Of a DNA stretch of 64,000 bases, positions 11,553 to 22,839 are shown one piece after another (position 1 is the stretch's first letter; each line of letters opens with the position of its first letter). The notes beneath the pieces are model-generated. The model was not told the DNA's origin and ran no database searches. It saw only the letters and a list, made by a program, of their open reading frames with translations. Made by a program: the position numbers and the translations under genes. Source of the stretch: Massospora cicadina (lineage: Eukaryota > Entomophthoromycota > Entomophthoromycetes > Entomophthorales > Entomophthoraceae); NCBI GenBank assembly GCA_022478985.1, contig JAKSZP010000166.1:62001-126000 (forward strand), given 5' to 3'.

Positions 11553-12510
11553 TGTAAGGATCTTGGCTTCAACTATTAACTCTGATAGGGTTATGAATCC
11601 CTACAGAACCTAAAAAAAGATTTAAACCCTAGGATACTGCCTCTTACCCAAGTATCTGACCTGGAGCTTACTTTGTTTGAGAGATGGGTGGCAGCTGCCT
11701 CCCTGTTATCCATATATCTCTCCCACACTTCCTCCCCCAACCAACTCAATCCTAGTGGCATTATCTGCGAGTTTTTATCTAAGAATATAAGCAGCTTTAT
11801 GAAGACTTAAGGAGAGATTGGAAGCCCCATACCACAGTTCCTATTCCCTGCTTCCAACTGGAATTACCTGAAGTTAATTTAAAAGGATAAAACTTACCTA
11901 GAAGACATAGTTTGTGCAAAAAGTCAAAAAGAATGGGCCAAAAATATGGATAAAACCTGACACCCTATTTCAAAGCCAAAAATGTTAATTTTGACATCAG
12001 GAATTTGGGAAATCGTCCTGAGAATAGCTTGGAAGCCTCAATCGTTACTTTCAAGGCAATATCAGGATGCAAATCCTTTTTTAATGGATTTAGTAGCGAA
12101 ATTCAATTCCCCTTTTATAAAGATTTAGCTTAGTAGCATTTCTCCCTCTTTCCCTCACATAACACAGCATTCTGCTAATTGCAGGGGTTGGGTTACTTTT
12201 TTTATTTCCAATACTTTTTTATTAAAAATATTGTTTGGAAAACTGTATAAATTAGCTATTTTATTATAGTAAACAACATACGAGCACCAAAATTACTGGT
12301 TGGAGAATGTTAAAGAACCCTTTTCACGCGCCACCCCATAGTCACCTAAAACCAGCTGTAACCTGTGGACCTTGGCTGCCCTTGTGAGTCTTGGCGTACT
12401 CACGCCAAAAGCCATGTCATTTCATTGCTTAGTGGGTTCTTAATACACATAGCCCTTGTGGTCAGTCTTCATTCCTTAAGCTCTTGTCCTGACCTACTGT
12501 GTGTTCTTAA
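11553..12510 (+). repeat. 3' LTR of element B
   Basis: Pairs with 6208-7240. Starts TGTAAGGATCTTGG; the end is approximate (similarity fades near 12505-12523). 12510-12710 is AT-rich spacer with nothing recognisable. Confidence 0.8.
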
Positions 12511-12783
12511 ATACATAGTTTACTTCTACTTTAATGGACCCGATGAGGTTATTTACCTTATGTTGGTAAAAAGGATTCTGAGAGTTTATTTAGGTTATTA
12601 GTAGAGTAATGTTCTTACTAAAGATAATCATAAGAAAATTACAGATACAAGCATATGATTAGATAAATTGGCCTCTTTTTTAAAGCCTTTTAAACTAGCT
12701 GTCCTTAACTTTTCTTTTCTGTTGCGATCACTTATTGAAACTAATTAGATTAAAGACTGGCAATTTTAATAAACTATAAGAGG

Positions 12784-14530
12784 AGATGAGGTTTCCCCAA
12801 ATGTTGGGTAAGTGTTGGACAAGCATATTTAAGGGCACAGGGCCAGTTTTTGCACTGTTCAAACTTCAAAAACGCCCCTGTGGCACTAGTGGCCAAGACA
12901 AAATTAAGAAAACAGCGGTGAGTATCTTGCTGGAGATTTTTGCATGGCAAGCAAAATGCAACCAGTACATAAAAACTACGCAATCTCAGCCCCTATCGTC
13001 AGTGTAGCATGGAATTTGAGTTTTATGGATATAAGTTCAACGGCACTTGGGAGAAGTTCTGTGAGGATGTGCACAAACACTTCCCAGCCTTTGTGTACGT
13101 CGCACTGTATTCTATGAGCTGGTTTTGGTTGGACTTAGGGTTCAAAACCGCGCAAGCATCGGACGCCACTGCACAGGTGCAAGTGGTGGTTGATCTCCCA
13201 GATGGTCAACGGATGGTAAAAATGAAGCGCATACATTGGACCAAATCTAACCCAAGATTTGTCACTTTTGACTTTCTCCTCATAAAGGTGAGATGTGATG
13301 TCCTGGAAACCATCTCTCAGTTGGGCTTAAAAACTAAGGGGAACTATACTATTCTTAAATGCGGCACTTCACGCATATGCTAGAGCTTAGCATGGGCAAA
13401 GCAATTGCAGTGATCATGTCAGAGACTGGAATAACTTTACCCCCCGTCTGTCATAGCAACTCGTGAACTTGCCATTCCTGAGCTAAGAGTCCAGTATAAC
13501 AAGGGTAGGATGCGGATAAAAAATATAACAGCTATGAACAAAGGTCTGTTGGGCCCTAATATAGTTTGTAGAGCTTCCGCTAGTCCAACCCCTGTTAATC
13601 CCAAGATACCAGTGACAGTGGGTAATTGTGAAATTGGGTTAGTGGAAATAGTTGGATTTTCAGGGTTGTTAAATTGATATAAGCTTGATAATAAAGATCA
13701 TTGTACTTTACTAAGGATCAAAAGCAGGTTAATCAAATAAGTATTTAGAAGCAACAACTTTATTGACTGCAAGGAATTATTTTAGAAATATTCATCTTAT
13801 ATACACTTTTTCATATTGATTGAACTAGCTTTAGGGCTTACTTGATTATTATATAGCTTTAGATTTTTTAGGCTCTTTTTGTCTTAGATAACCAAATCTT
13901 AGACTAGTAATCAATTGCCTAGTTAGGACTACTAAGACCTGGCACCAGGTGTTCCGATGTTCAAATCAGATTTGATAGGCTTGAATTGACTTGTCTGACT
14001 CATTATTCGTTCTGCTGTAATTTTACTACCATCTTTGATTATTTAAGCTGATTGCATATATCATATATTCTACTAATAAGAACTGATATATCAGGGATAT
14101 CTTTCATGTCAGGCTTTGCCCTGACAGATCACCCCAAACATGGTCATTGTGAAAGATCTAAGTCAGATTTCACACACTGCTGTTATCAATATTGATGGGC
14201 AGGACTCCCACCCATTTTGCGTTACAGTGGATAGTGCACCCCCTATCTGCACCTATTGTCCTGCTTTGCCATAAAGCATACCTGCCCTTCCAGAGAGGGC
14301 ACCACTCAGCTTGAAACTCTTACAGATGCAATGGGAAGCTCTGACTCCCATTATAAACACATCATTGACACCAATGCCGACTTCTCATGGGGTGCTGGTT
14401 GGTGTTATATTCAGGTTAGACCTGTGTACCCAGAAGAGCTCAAGAAGGCCAAACAGGCTTGTAGAGCAGCGGCCAAGGCAGCAGCTTTGGCAGCATCATT
14501 GATCCTGCCTGCCCAGACCCTAGGCTGACA
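12784..14530 (+). pseudogene. LINE A ORF1 (RNA-binding protein), broken
   Basis: ORF1 of a LINE binds the element RNA. 13009-13383 (ATG start) reads a first domain with WEKFCEDVHKHFPAFVYVAL and WFWLDLGFKTAQASDATAQV. The equivalent in LINE B is FPHAVYIA...WINIGFKTADEADAAAK, an RRM-like pattern. After the inserted solo LTR, a zinc-knuckle remnant at about 14240-14290 reads ICTYC then FAIKHTCPSREG, with a frameshift inside the CCHC unit. An Ala/Lys-rich stretch follows (KKAKQACRAAAKAAALAAS, about 14435-14500). Non-functional. Confidence 0.7.
13417..14126. repeat. Solo LTR (710 bp) inside LINE A ORF1
   Basis: Starts TGTCAGAGACTGG and ends GCCCTGACA; flanked by perfect 5-bp direct repeats GATCA (13412-13416 and 14127-14131). 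The LINE C sequence is continuous across this point, which confirms an insertion. It contains AATAAA and AT-rich sequence and no coding domain. This is the signature of a solo LTR left by LTR-LTR recombination. Orientation is unknown. Confidence 0.78.
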
Positions 14531-14899
14531 TTGAGTCATTTGTAGCTGAAACGGCTCACAATTTCATTCACCAATCAAATTAGGCCCCCCAACTTGTGGA
14601 ACAGCTGTTTGAGTTGGGTTCACCCGTGCAAGTTTAGTGCTCACAAATTAAAACCAATTCTCCCAACCCAACCCCCCAAGATTATGTTGACCTCCAATGG
14701 TGCACTGCAAGAGTACCTCAATATGAAAATTTAATCAAATTAAGAACCAAAATTTGTAAAAATACCAAAGGTAAAGGAAAGACCCTTAGAGACACGCACC
14801 TATAGACACTGCACATCTGGTGCCACCAAGGAGCATGCTGAAAAAACTGCGCAGGAAGGGCAAGGAACCCTTCCCAATGCACATAAGGTGTTCTGGGGG

Positions 14900-15700
14900 T
14901 CTTCTTTACAATAGGGATGGTGAACATTGGTGGACTCAAGGCCTCACTGTCCTGGGCTAAAAAACTGAGTTTTTTAAAAAACAAATTACCTGTGAACATC
15001 CTAGAAATTCAGGAAACCCAATGTCCACATAGTGCTGAGGACACATGGGTGACCATTGTCCTCCCTTCCCTTTCTTTTTGGTTGCCGCACTGTGAGGTGC
15101 TTATATATGCGACCCTTAGCTTTAAATCTATATCTAAACATTATATCTCGATGGTTATGTGCTGGTCATTTCCTTTTCATGGGACGATGAAGTGCACATA
15201 ATAGTTAATGTTTACGCCGCAACTTGTGTGCGCTCTGGCTTTTTTGGGATTTCCTCTCAGTCTAACTTCGCTCCCACTTTCACCTGATCCCTTTGTGGTG
15301 GGCGACCTGAACAACTGGGCCAACCTAGCCACCAACCGTTGGCTTCTTCGCCTACCCCCTTCAAGGGGCACATTGAACTAATCATCCTAAATTCCACTTT
15401 GGGGCTTTTTGATGCCCTCCCCAAGCATGCACCGTTGCTACACAACATGACCCATCCCCATTTGCACAAAAGTCAGATGAGGTCTATGTCCCACATTGAC
15501 CTCATCCTTGCCCTATTTAACTTTTGCCCCCAGATTGCACACTTTACAACGACAAAAATTGATTTCTCCAAAAACAGGATGGTTTTGGTATCCTTTACTC
15601 TGTCAAGACCAGTGACACAGGAACCAAAAAGATGCAAACTTCAGCCAGCTGAAATTATGTCACTCATGTTTTCAGCATGGGTGGGCACCCAATCTTTGGC
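14900..15700 (+). pseudogene. LINE A ORF2 endonuclease domain, broken
   Basis: APE-type endonuclease that would nick target DNA. Motifs in order: MVNIGGLKA (14916), ILEIQETQC (about 14998-15024, catalytic Glu), HIDLILALFNF (about 15495-15525) and a final SKNR where S-D-H is expected (about 15565), so the last Asp and His are lost. LINE C keeps SDHRL at the same place. Several frameshifts. Confidence 0.75.
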
Positions 15701-16199
15701 ACCAGTGTTCGCCACACTGCTCTGTGCTGATACACGTTCTACCTGGTCAGCCTTCAAAGCAAGCACCATGCTTCAGGCATGCCACATCTCGTCGCAATTC
15801 TCTAGCGATGCCTTGGCAGTCATTAGTTTAAACTAGTGCAAGTGGACCACCATGAGTCTAATGTCCCAACTTCAGGGTACAGCCCAGCTTGGGTTTGTAA
15901 GTGAGCAGAAGTGTCTGCTTGTCTCAAAGCGCTGGTAAGAAAGCATAAACTTTGTCATTATGTTCAGTACAAGAAACTAAATATAAGATCAGGTAAACAT
16001 GCTCCGCCTGCTTTTTCATATATTCTTTGCACCACACCAAAGCATGGCCTGCACACAGGGAGGCGGCCAGAATACTCCGTTGCTACGCTTTCAGCTGATG
16101 TGGCTGTCAAAATTCATAATTTTTACTCCGAGTTGTATAAGTCTGAAACAGTCAAACATGCCATAATTGATGAGTTTCTCAATGGCGCACATATCTGAC

Positions 16200-17150
16200 C
16201 CATTTACCGCTACCCAGAATTAAAGAATTTAACTAATCATGATGAATTCTGGTATGCCGTTCACAGTGCACCATTTAGGAAGAGCCCAGGTCTAGATGGG
16301 ATTCTGTATGAGTTTTAAAATAATATTAAATTATTTCTCCTCAATGATACTTGCCTAAATGAACAAATGTCTTTTAGAAATGCGCCTCCTTCCTGGGGGC
16401 CAGGAGGGCTATTTAATAAAGCTGTATAAGAAAGGGATAAGCTGGACTTGGCGAACTGGTGCCCCATCTCCACTTACTAGTACAGATACTAAGTTATTTA
16501 ATAAGATAAATGGCCAACTGCCTAGGGGAAGTTGCCTCTGAAGTATTTTCCTCCTAGAAGTTCAGTTTTATCACCAGGCGGCCAATATGGGACAATATTA
16601 CACCATGAGCAGTGTCTGTCAATCTTTGACTACTGGGGCGCTTGTGTTCTTAGACCAACAAAAAGTTTATTATAGGGTTAACTGGGATTACCTCACAGGC
16701 TTCCTTCACAAATCCCTCCTCCACCCAGTTTATAAATCTAATGATGTTGCTCATAAATTCTGCAAAAATGGCAGTGCATGGTTCTAGTTTCCTCACTGAT
16801 GTGGTTCACCCTCAAAGGGTTCTCCGCCAAGGGACCCTTTAATTCCACTCCTATATAACTTCAGCCTCAACTCATTTTTACTCAGTGTAAATGCACTCCT
16901 TGCTGGTGCCCATGTGCAAGGCCAAGCACAGGTTAAGGTGTTGGCGTTTGCTGATGATTGTGTGGTTGGGGTGTCTGAGAACTGTGATGCATGCAAGCTG
17001 GAGGCAACTATCTAAGGTTTCTCCAAGTCTGAAACGCTGCGCTTAATGCCTCTAAAACCTAAATCATTCTCTTCAGCTGATTCCAAACCTGCTGTTCACC
17101 AGCGCCCCTTAATCAGACTGCTCTGGAAACTAGGTCTCTGGTTTTCTTGC
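16200..17150 (+). pseudogene. LINE A ORF2 reverse transcriptase domain, broken
   Basis: RT motifs: FRKSPGLDGILYEF (about 16270-16315), KGISW..NW, LVFLDQQKVYYRVNWDYL (about 16640-16690) and VLAFADDCVVG (about 16935-16970, catalytic FADD intact). Motifs are in different frames and the domain stops at element D. Sequence 15700-16200 between endonuclease and RT aligns with LINE C (e.g. RSGKHAPPAFSYIL) but has no named motif. Confidence 0.8.
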
Positions 17151-17160
17151 CCTGAACACC

Positions 17161-18304
17161 TGTAAAAATTTACTTAAGTGGTTATTTATTGGCAAACAAC
17201 CCCAGTAATCTTTTTACTGCACAGGTTCAGTTTCCTTTTGCAATTTGTCATGTTGTATAGTATAATAGTTTATCGTTCAATATTAGTATGATTACTATTA
17301 TCCAAGTTGAGTATAAATTCTTATTTTTTGGCTAACGCTCATCCAGTATTCCCAATTAAATGTTTGTGATGTCATAATTGTAGGGATTCGTTCCTTGTTA
17401 TGTCCAACCCAATCTTTGCTGAGATTCTCTGGTGACAGTCTCTTTGGTCCAACACACAGTCAGCAGCAATCCCCAATCATGTCTCCTTCTTCTCTAGATC
17501 ACTGCGTTGATCTTTACTCTTTTTAATAGTCTTTCAATTATTGCACACAGAAATAATATCCTTGAGAAGAATAGCACAATGGAAGCCTATTATATATTAC
17601 TATTTAAACTATATACTGAATGAATAACTTAAAACTATATAACTCTGTTCTTATAATTACTCCTTTTTTATTATAGTGACTCCTAGGAAATTTATAGTTG
17701 GGATACTATCATCTAACCCTCAGTTGACACCTCTTTGATGAAACGTCAGCCATTGCCATTAATCACCCATCCTCATCTCAGCAGTGATAGTCTTCCCCAT
17801 CCTGGCTAGGATTCTGTCGTTGGACATCCTTGAGACCTAAAATGGAAAGAGTCAGAAAACGTGTCCATAACGTTTTCCTCTCGATCCAAGCAAACCTTTA
17901 TATTTGGCCAGCACCTGCTTAGGTGATGGGACTTATTACCCATTTAGGAAGGTCACACACCAACCAATCAATTCACTAGTTACAAGCAGCATCACTCACC
18001 TCGCAACTTGCTATTTATTTCCAATCAGTTTATGATAATCCCAACCAATTTCAATTGGTACACCTTATAGTTAATTGATATCAGATGCCCCTATTTCATT
18101 AACAACTCCTCCCAATGAGATCTTAAGTATTCGTCTGGATTGATCCCTGAAAGATACAACCAGGTGAATATCCCAAAATCCCCCAGACATAGTTACTCTG
18201 AAACTCAGGCTAACTGATTTCTAATTCACTTCGCCTTAGGGGATTTTTCCCCTACCAATACCAGGTAATCTAGTAGGATGAGAATATGGGCAAAAATCCC
18301 AACA
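17161..18304 (-). repeat. 3' LTR of element D
   Basis: Plus-strand start TGTAAAAATTTACT, end ...AATCCCAACA (minus strand TGTTGGGATTTTTGCCC). Similarity to 25523-26650 stops at these points. Upstream on the minus strand is CTGGGGGATG, a PPT-like tract. An alternative start near 18862 is discussed under the rejected items. Confidence 0.72.
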
Positions 18305-18959
18305 CATCCCCCAGATTGCCTAGATTTCCAGCGAGAAAAGGACTGGGTCATGAGAACACTGCTTCAGACACTTGGTTGAATACTTCATTGGTTCAAGCGG
18401 AGTACACTTGTCAATACTCAACGCTGCTCAGGATGACCTTCGGCCTATGGCACTTTTCCTCTTCCTCCTCGCTACTGCCTTCTCAGAGTGTGGTCCCCAT
18501 GATCTACTGTCATGTTGGGCTTATTGATTTACTCATGATGATATTAGTCCCAGGATCTGGTTTCCCCCTGTCAGGGTATATATCCTGCTGTCATATTCAG
18601 GTTCTTGGTCTGGCGTTCTTGATTTCCTGTTTTTCTCCTCATCCTAGACAGGAGACTCTTGCCTTCAATGTTTGTTTCATGGCTCAATTAAGTATACTTA
18701 TTTTTATTCGCCCTTGTTATTTCTCTCATAACCTCTTGGCTCAAGCCATTTCTAATTCTTTTTTTGGAGAGATTATCCTACTAATTTTGAGATTAATTTC
18801 TCCGAAATTGGAGCTTAATGGATTGTAGAATGCATAATGTCAACTTCAATATAAGTCCAACATTCCCCCTCTCGTCTAGCTCATATGTCAAATTTTGATT
18901 CGTGATAACAACTGCTTCTGAATAGTTTGTCTGATCAAGACTTTCAGTTCTTCCAGCAG
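18305..18959. other. Unassigned segment next to element D 3' LTR
   Basis: Absent from the other end of element D. A plus-strand open stretch 18286-18828 (ATG, 180 codons, hydrophobic and Ser-rich, no known domain) covers most of it. A purine tract on the minus strand at 18863-18878 (GAGAGGGGGAA then TGTTGGAC) looks like a PPT-LTR junction. I cannot say whether it belongs to the LTR or to the internal region. Confidence 0.3.
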
Positions 18960-19806
18960 ATGAGTCAGAATGCTAGGCGGAACCTCTTCTATGGTCCTTC
19001 CAGGACTCATACGCCTAGTCTGGCGCCAGCAGCTAGTCTTTCCATCAAATTATTGGAATTGATAACTAATCCCTCTGAAACCAGGCTTGTGATCATTTCA
19101 ATTAATTCTCAGCTGATTCTTCCACTGCTGTTGATTCCAGAGTTGGATCTTGAAACTCTCCTGGAACTGTCTTCTTTTGCTGAAGAAATGACCAATGTCA
19201 TAGATGCTCCAGAGATTATGCCGTTTGCTCTTGATTTCTCATTTCTTGATGGGTCAGACCTGCTTCCTGAGTTCCTCTTCCAACTTGGAGAATATTACAA
19301 ACCTGCTGTTCTAGCTACTGAACTCACCATTAGTAACATTATTCACTTTGAGCTCCTCAACGCTGAACTCCTCTGATCTTAATAACATCCTGGATTGGGA
19401 TACCACCACTTATGCTCTTTGCTTTGCTGGCCAAGTTCTTCAAAGTTGGTCCACAAAGCTTCCAGCCTCACCTGGGTTCCACCGTTTGTTCAGCTTTAGC
19501 TTCTGAGAAGCCCATAGTCATCACTTGCAGGATGCAATCCACTCCCTGCATGACTATCTCTTCTCTGGCGCTTCCCATCGGTATCTTCTGCTGATGGCTT
19601 TGATACAGGGTATAATTGGTAGCCCTCATCAGGAATTCCTTGTTTGTTGCTGGCCCATAAATCCAGTGTTCTTGATGAAGCCCTTCGTCAGGCGCTCAAA
19701 ACTAATCTTCTGGCTCTGGTACCATTTTAGGATTACTCAGGTTATTTGCCAATTGCTTCTTCTTTATACTATTGCTTCCCTCTCCACTCTGGGACTTCGC
19801 AATTAG
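18960..19806 (+). pseudogene. Antisense reading frame in element D (unknown protein, broken)
   Basis: I do not recognise this protein. The plus strand, opposite to gag-pol, has an open frame running to 19376 (first ATG about 18960; open from 18927). It reads acidic/Leu-rich sequence such as LDLETLLELSSFAEEMTN. Skipping one frameshift near 19370, the sequence continues as DLNNILDWDTTTYALCFAGQ, SWSTKLPASPGFHRLF and, past one TGA (19503), DAIHSLHDYLFSGASHRYLL to 19806. Composition looks protein-like over about 290 codons with two defects. The position between pol and the 3' LTR on the opposite strand is like the antisense ORFs known in some plant Ty3/gypsy lineages. It could also be a captured host fragment. 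Confidence 0.4.
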
Positions 19807-20417
19807 CTTCATCCGACATCTCAATTTCCCTTCCCTAGTCACTTTCTCGCAGGGCTCTGAATCTGCTCAAAGAACGTGGTTTTAAGTAGGTCTTGCCCTC
19901 TCTAGCATCCAATCTCACATATATTTCGATGGGCTGTTCATTCATACCGTGAGCTATCCTCCCTTCCCCAAGAGGTGACATAAGCGGAATCATCCCTTAC
20001 CAAGGACAATTAATAAAAATAAAAATTATAAATTTATATCAACTTTTTCTCTGTGCAGTATATAATCTTTTCTTCCCAATATCTCTATCAACTTTTCTAT
20101 CTTTATTCTTTTTTCCTTATGGGACTTGATCTTGTTCCGTTCAGCGGTCCATTTTTTTTTTTTTTCCCCAAACTGGGTCCTGGGTACCTAAACCTGCCAG
20201 TTTTCTATGGTTCAGAGGTCCCTTTTTGGACTTAACCATCTAGATTGGTTCAGAGGTTCTTTTTTGGACTTAAGCACATCATCAGGATGTGACCAACTTA
20301 ATGGTTCATTAGTCCTTTAAGAACTCTTTTAATTTTTCATCAATCCATCACTTTAGATACTTAGCGTGGACTCAAGTCACAATCCTTCCATCCAAGAGAT
20401 TCTTGATTGAATGTGCA
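19807..20417. other. Non-coding segment of element D with a degenerate short repeat
   Basis: AT-rich, with a poly-T run near 20152-20165 and three degenerate copies of a unit like GGTTCAGAGGTCC..TTTTTGGACTTAA (about 20133, 20210 and 20253). No coding potential seen on either strand. Confidence 0.4.
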
Positions 20418-21640
20418 TCAGTTACCGTCTTGGCTCACTTTGAACAAACCTGACCACAACGCATTTAATTTTGTTTTTCGTCCAAAACCATACATATCAC
20501 AATAGGCAACTCTTTCCCATATTTGATATATGGATAAGGCCAGTCTGTTCTTGATGTCCATCAATTTCACTTGTATCCTTTTCTTCAAGGTTGTATCAAA
20601 TGTTTGCAGTTGCATATTGATCAGGATACTCGTTAGTTTGTTCAAATATTGCTTGGTACTCATACTCAACGTAGGTTCCACCACCAAATATAAAATTGGC
20701 AGCAACGCGGCCTTTCTCCTGTACAACAACTCAAATAACATCTTTCCCATCGCTAGATGATGACTAATATTGTAGGGGAACGTCACTGAACTCAGATACA
20801 TTCCCCACGGGGAAGTTCTCCCTGTGACTAGCTTCCTCAGCATCACGGCCAGCATTTCATTCACCCATTCTACCTGTCCGTTTGTTTCCAGTTGGCAAGG
20901 TACTGACATGACTCCTCAGATCCCCATTATCTCATTTAATCTTGGGATCACATGAGATGTGAATTTGGTCCCATTGTTACAATGCAGGACCTGCAGACAT
21001 CCAATCCAGTATACTACTTGATCCAGGATGAGCCTCACAGTACTGGTATCATCTACTCTCGTTAGGGCCTTCATCTCAACCCATCTCATCAGATGGTTGA
21101 TGGCAACTATGATTTAATTTACTCCCCCCATGCTCATCATCAACGGTCCCATCACATTGATGGACACCATGTTCCAGGAAAATCCAGGGCGGACCAGTCA
21201 TTATCCAGTTGTATTCTTATGTGGTTTGAGCAGCTGGCACTCCACACAACAAGCTAGATAATCCGCAACATTGTAGTTAATAGATTCCCAGTAATAGTAA
21301 TGGTAAATATGGTCAGTTGTTTTCCTCAGGCCTCCATACCTGACAACATTGTTAGCTGCTTTCACTATCACTTCTCTTTTCAACAGTTTTTAGGAATAAT
21401 AACCACTTCCCGTTGATTGTCTTAAATACTTGTCCATCCATGGTCTTGGTGTTATCCATTGCTTTCTGAAGCGCACCTTGGATTTCTCAGGGCTCATACA
21501 CAATTTTTTCATCGACCACTCTCTGGAATAGCTCATATGCTTGTGGGTATACCATCTGGACCATTGGCAACCGCAATAAGCCGACCACGTTCTGGTGAGA
21601 AGCCCCTGCTCAGTGGACAATCTCATAATGATAAGCCTGG
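20418..21640 (-). pseudogene. Integrase remnant of element D
   Basis: The zinc domain (21201-21383) reads VRYGGLRKTTDHIYHYYYWE and ACCVECQLLKPHK, with the Cys pair preserved. Core: MVSINVMGPLM, where the first catalytic Asp is Asn (21156-21158); LHCNNGTKFTS, where the second Asp is Asn (about 20975); and ETNGQVEWVNEML with the catalytic Glu kept (from about 20890). It continues with SSVTFPYNISHHLAMGKML and FELLYRRKAALLP, then a C-terminal domain to about 20420. Two of the three D,D,E residues are lost, so it cannot catalyse integration. Confidence 0.85.
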
Positions 21641-22720
21641 AGCTTAAGTGCCCATCAAGCCAGTCATCCTTCCAGCTCTCTCAAATTGTGCAGCCAATGC
21701 AGCAAAGAGTGGTCTGTTATCACCTTTAAGTGCATTCCATGGATGTACACCCAAGACTGCTTGCATGCGTAAATGACTGCAAGGCATTCATGCTCAGCCA
21801 CAGTTTAGTTCCTCTCAGCAGCTGAGAGTGTTTAGCTCACATAAATCACCAAATGCTCATCTCAAGTTCATCTACTTGGCTCAGTATGGTGCCAATCGCC
21901 ACCAATGACCATCATTTTGAATAATAAGCTCCTGATCGAAATTTTGATATTTCAGAATTGGTGAATCTACTAAATACCAGCGTAACTCATCAAAGGATTC
22001 CTGGGCCTCTTTATTCCATATAAATCCTTTTTTTGAATCCTTCAATAAATGGAATAATGGCTCAGCTATTTGGGCGAAGTCACAAATAAATCTTCTGTAG
22101 TATTCAACCATCACAAGGAACACTTGGATGTCTTGGACACTCTTCAGTAAAGCCATACGTTCTATAGCTGCTATCTTCTGGGTTTTCAGCTGCAATCCAC
22201 TGGAGTTGATTATGAATCCCAGGTATTTCAACTCTCTCATAAAGAAGTTCACTTCCTTGGCTTAATCATCAGGTTAGCCATGGACAATCACTTAAATACT
22301 TCTTCCAAGTGGTGTAGGTGTTCAGTAAACGTCCTACTGAACATGTTTATATTGTCCAGATATACCAGGACACACAACAACTTCAAATCTCTTAATATCG
22401 CATCCATGGCCCTCTGAAACGTTGCAAACGCATTGCATAAACCTTGGGACATCCTCATCGGTTGGTATAGCCCCTGCGCGGTAATAATCGCGCATTTTTC
22501 CTGGTATTCCTTTGGCAAGTTGATCTGCCAATATCCTGAGATAAGATCCATCATAGAGAAATACTTCGTTTCTCCTAAATGATCTGGTGAATAGTCAATC
22601 CTTGGTAGGAGATACAAATCCTTTTTCATAATTTTATTCAGCTTCCAGTAGTCAATCACCACCCAGTTGGATCCATCCTTCTTTTTCATGATCAGAATCA
22701 GACTCGCTCAGGGACTTGAT
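21640..22720 (-). pseudogene. Reverse transcriptase-RNase H remnant of element D
   Basis: RT 22288-22689 is one open frame: MKKKDGSNWVVIDYWKLNKI, FSMMDLISGYWQINLPKE, GLCNAFATFQRAMDAIL and CVLVYLDNINMFSRTF. The catalytic YLDD reads YLDN (Asn codon 22351-22353 on the complement), and the conserved Arg of DYRKLN reads Trp, both explicable by CpG transitions. The connection and start of RNase H at 21881-22252 read FLVMVEYYRRFICDFAQIAE and FIWNKEAQESFDELRW. RNase H continues broken to about 21640 (e.g. the His/Asp-rich stretch near 21700-21800). Confidence 0.88.
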
Positions 22721-22839
22721 GACAGAACTAAAAGCCAATGCTTAACTAGTTGCTGATTTTATCCTCCACAACTGCTTCAGTGGCTTTCAATCATCAGTTG
22801 ATCTCATTCTGATCAGCAAATTTTTCCTGGTGTCAACCT

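Larger units (their letters stand above)
6208..12510 (+). mobile_element. Ty3/gypsy element B, degenerate but complete in outline
   Basis: Plus-strand LTR retrotransposon of about 6.3 kb. Two direct repeats flank it: 6208-~7240 and 11553-~12510, both starting TGTAAGGAT. Between them, in order: a gag remnant, an aspartic protease DTG motif (~7990), RT with MDD (~8945), RNase H (to ~9660), integrase (~10240-11290) and a polypurine tract. The LTRs differ by many substitutions and small indels and the coding region is full of stops, so this is an old insertion. No clear target duplication is visible. Confidence 0.87.
12710..17160 (+). mobile_element. LINE A, 3'-truncated by element D
   Basis: Non-LTR retrotransposon. 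The 5' end (CTTTTCTTTTCTGTTGC...) aligns with the starts of LINE B (26868) and LINE C (47404). It carries ORF1 with an RRM-like part and zinc knuckle, an APE-type endonuclease and RT with FADD. It breaks off at 17160 exactly where the LTR of element D starts, before the C-terminal zinc finger, and I did not find the missing part downstream of element D. A 710-bp solo LTR interrupts ORF1. It is closer to LINE C than to LINE B. Confidence 0.82.

Noticed and set aside
13905..13985. tRNA-like stretch (TTGCCTAGTTAGG resembling an A box, GTTCAAATC resembling a B box)
   Set aside because: The T stem does not pair, and the stretch lies inside the solo LTR 13417-14126; chance resemblance is more likely.
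18286..18828. 180-codon ATG-started frame as a membrane protein gene
   Set aside because: Hydrophobic stretches are explained by T-rich sequence; overlaps the LTR edge, with no homologous frame at the other end of element D.
18862..18878. Alternative start of the element D 3' LTR (purine tract GAGAGGGGGAA then TGTTGGAC on the minus strand)
   Set aside because: It looks like the PPT-LTR junctions of E and F, but the similarity between the two D LTRs ends at 18304/26650, so I used that boundary; the site stays unexplained.
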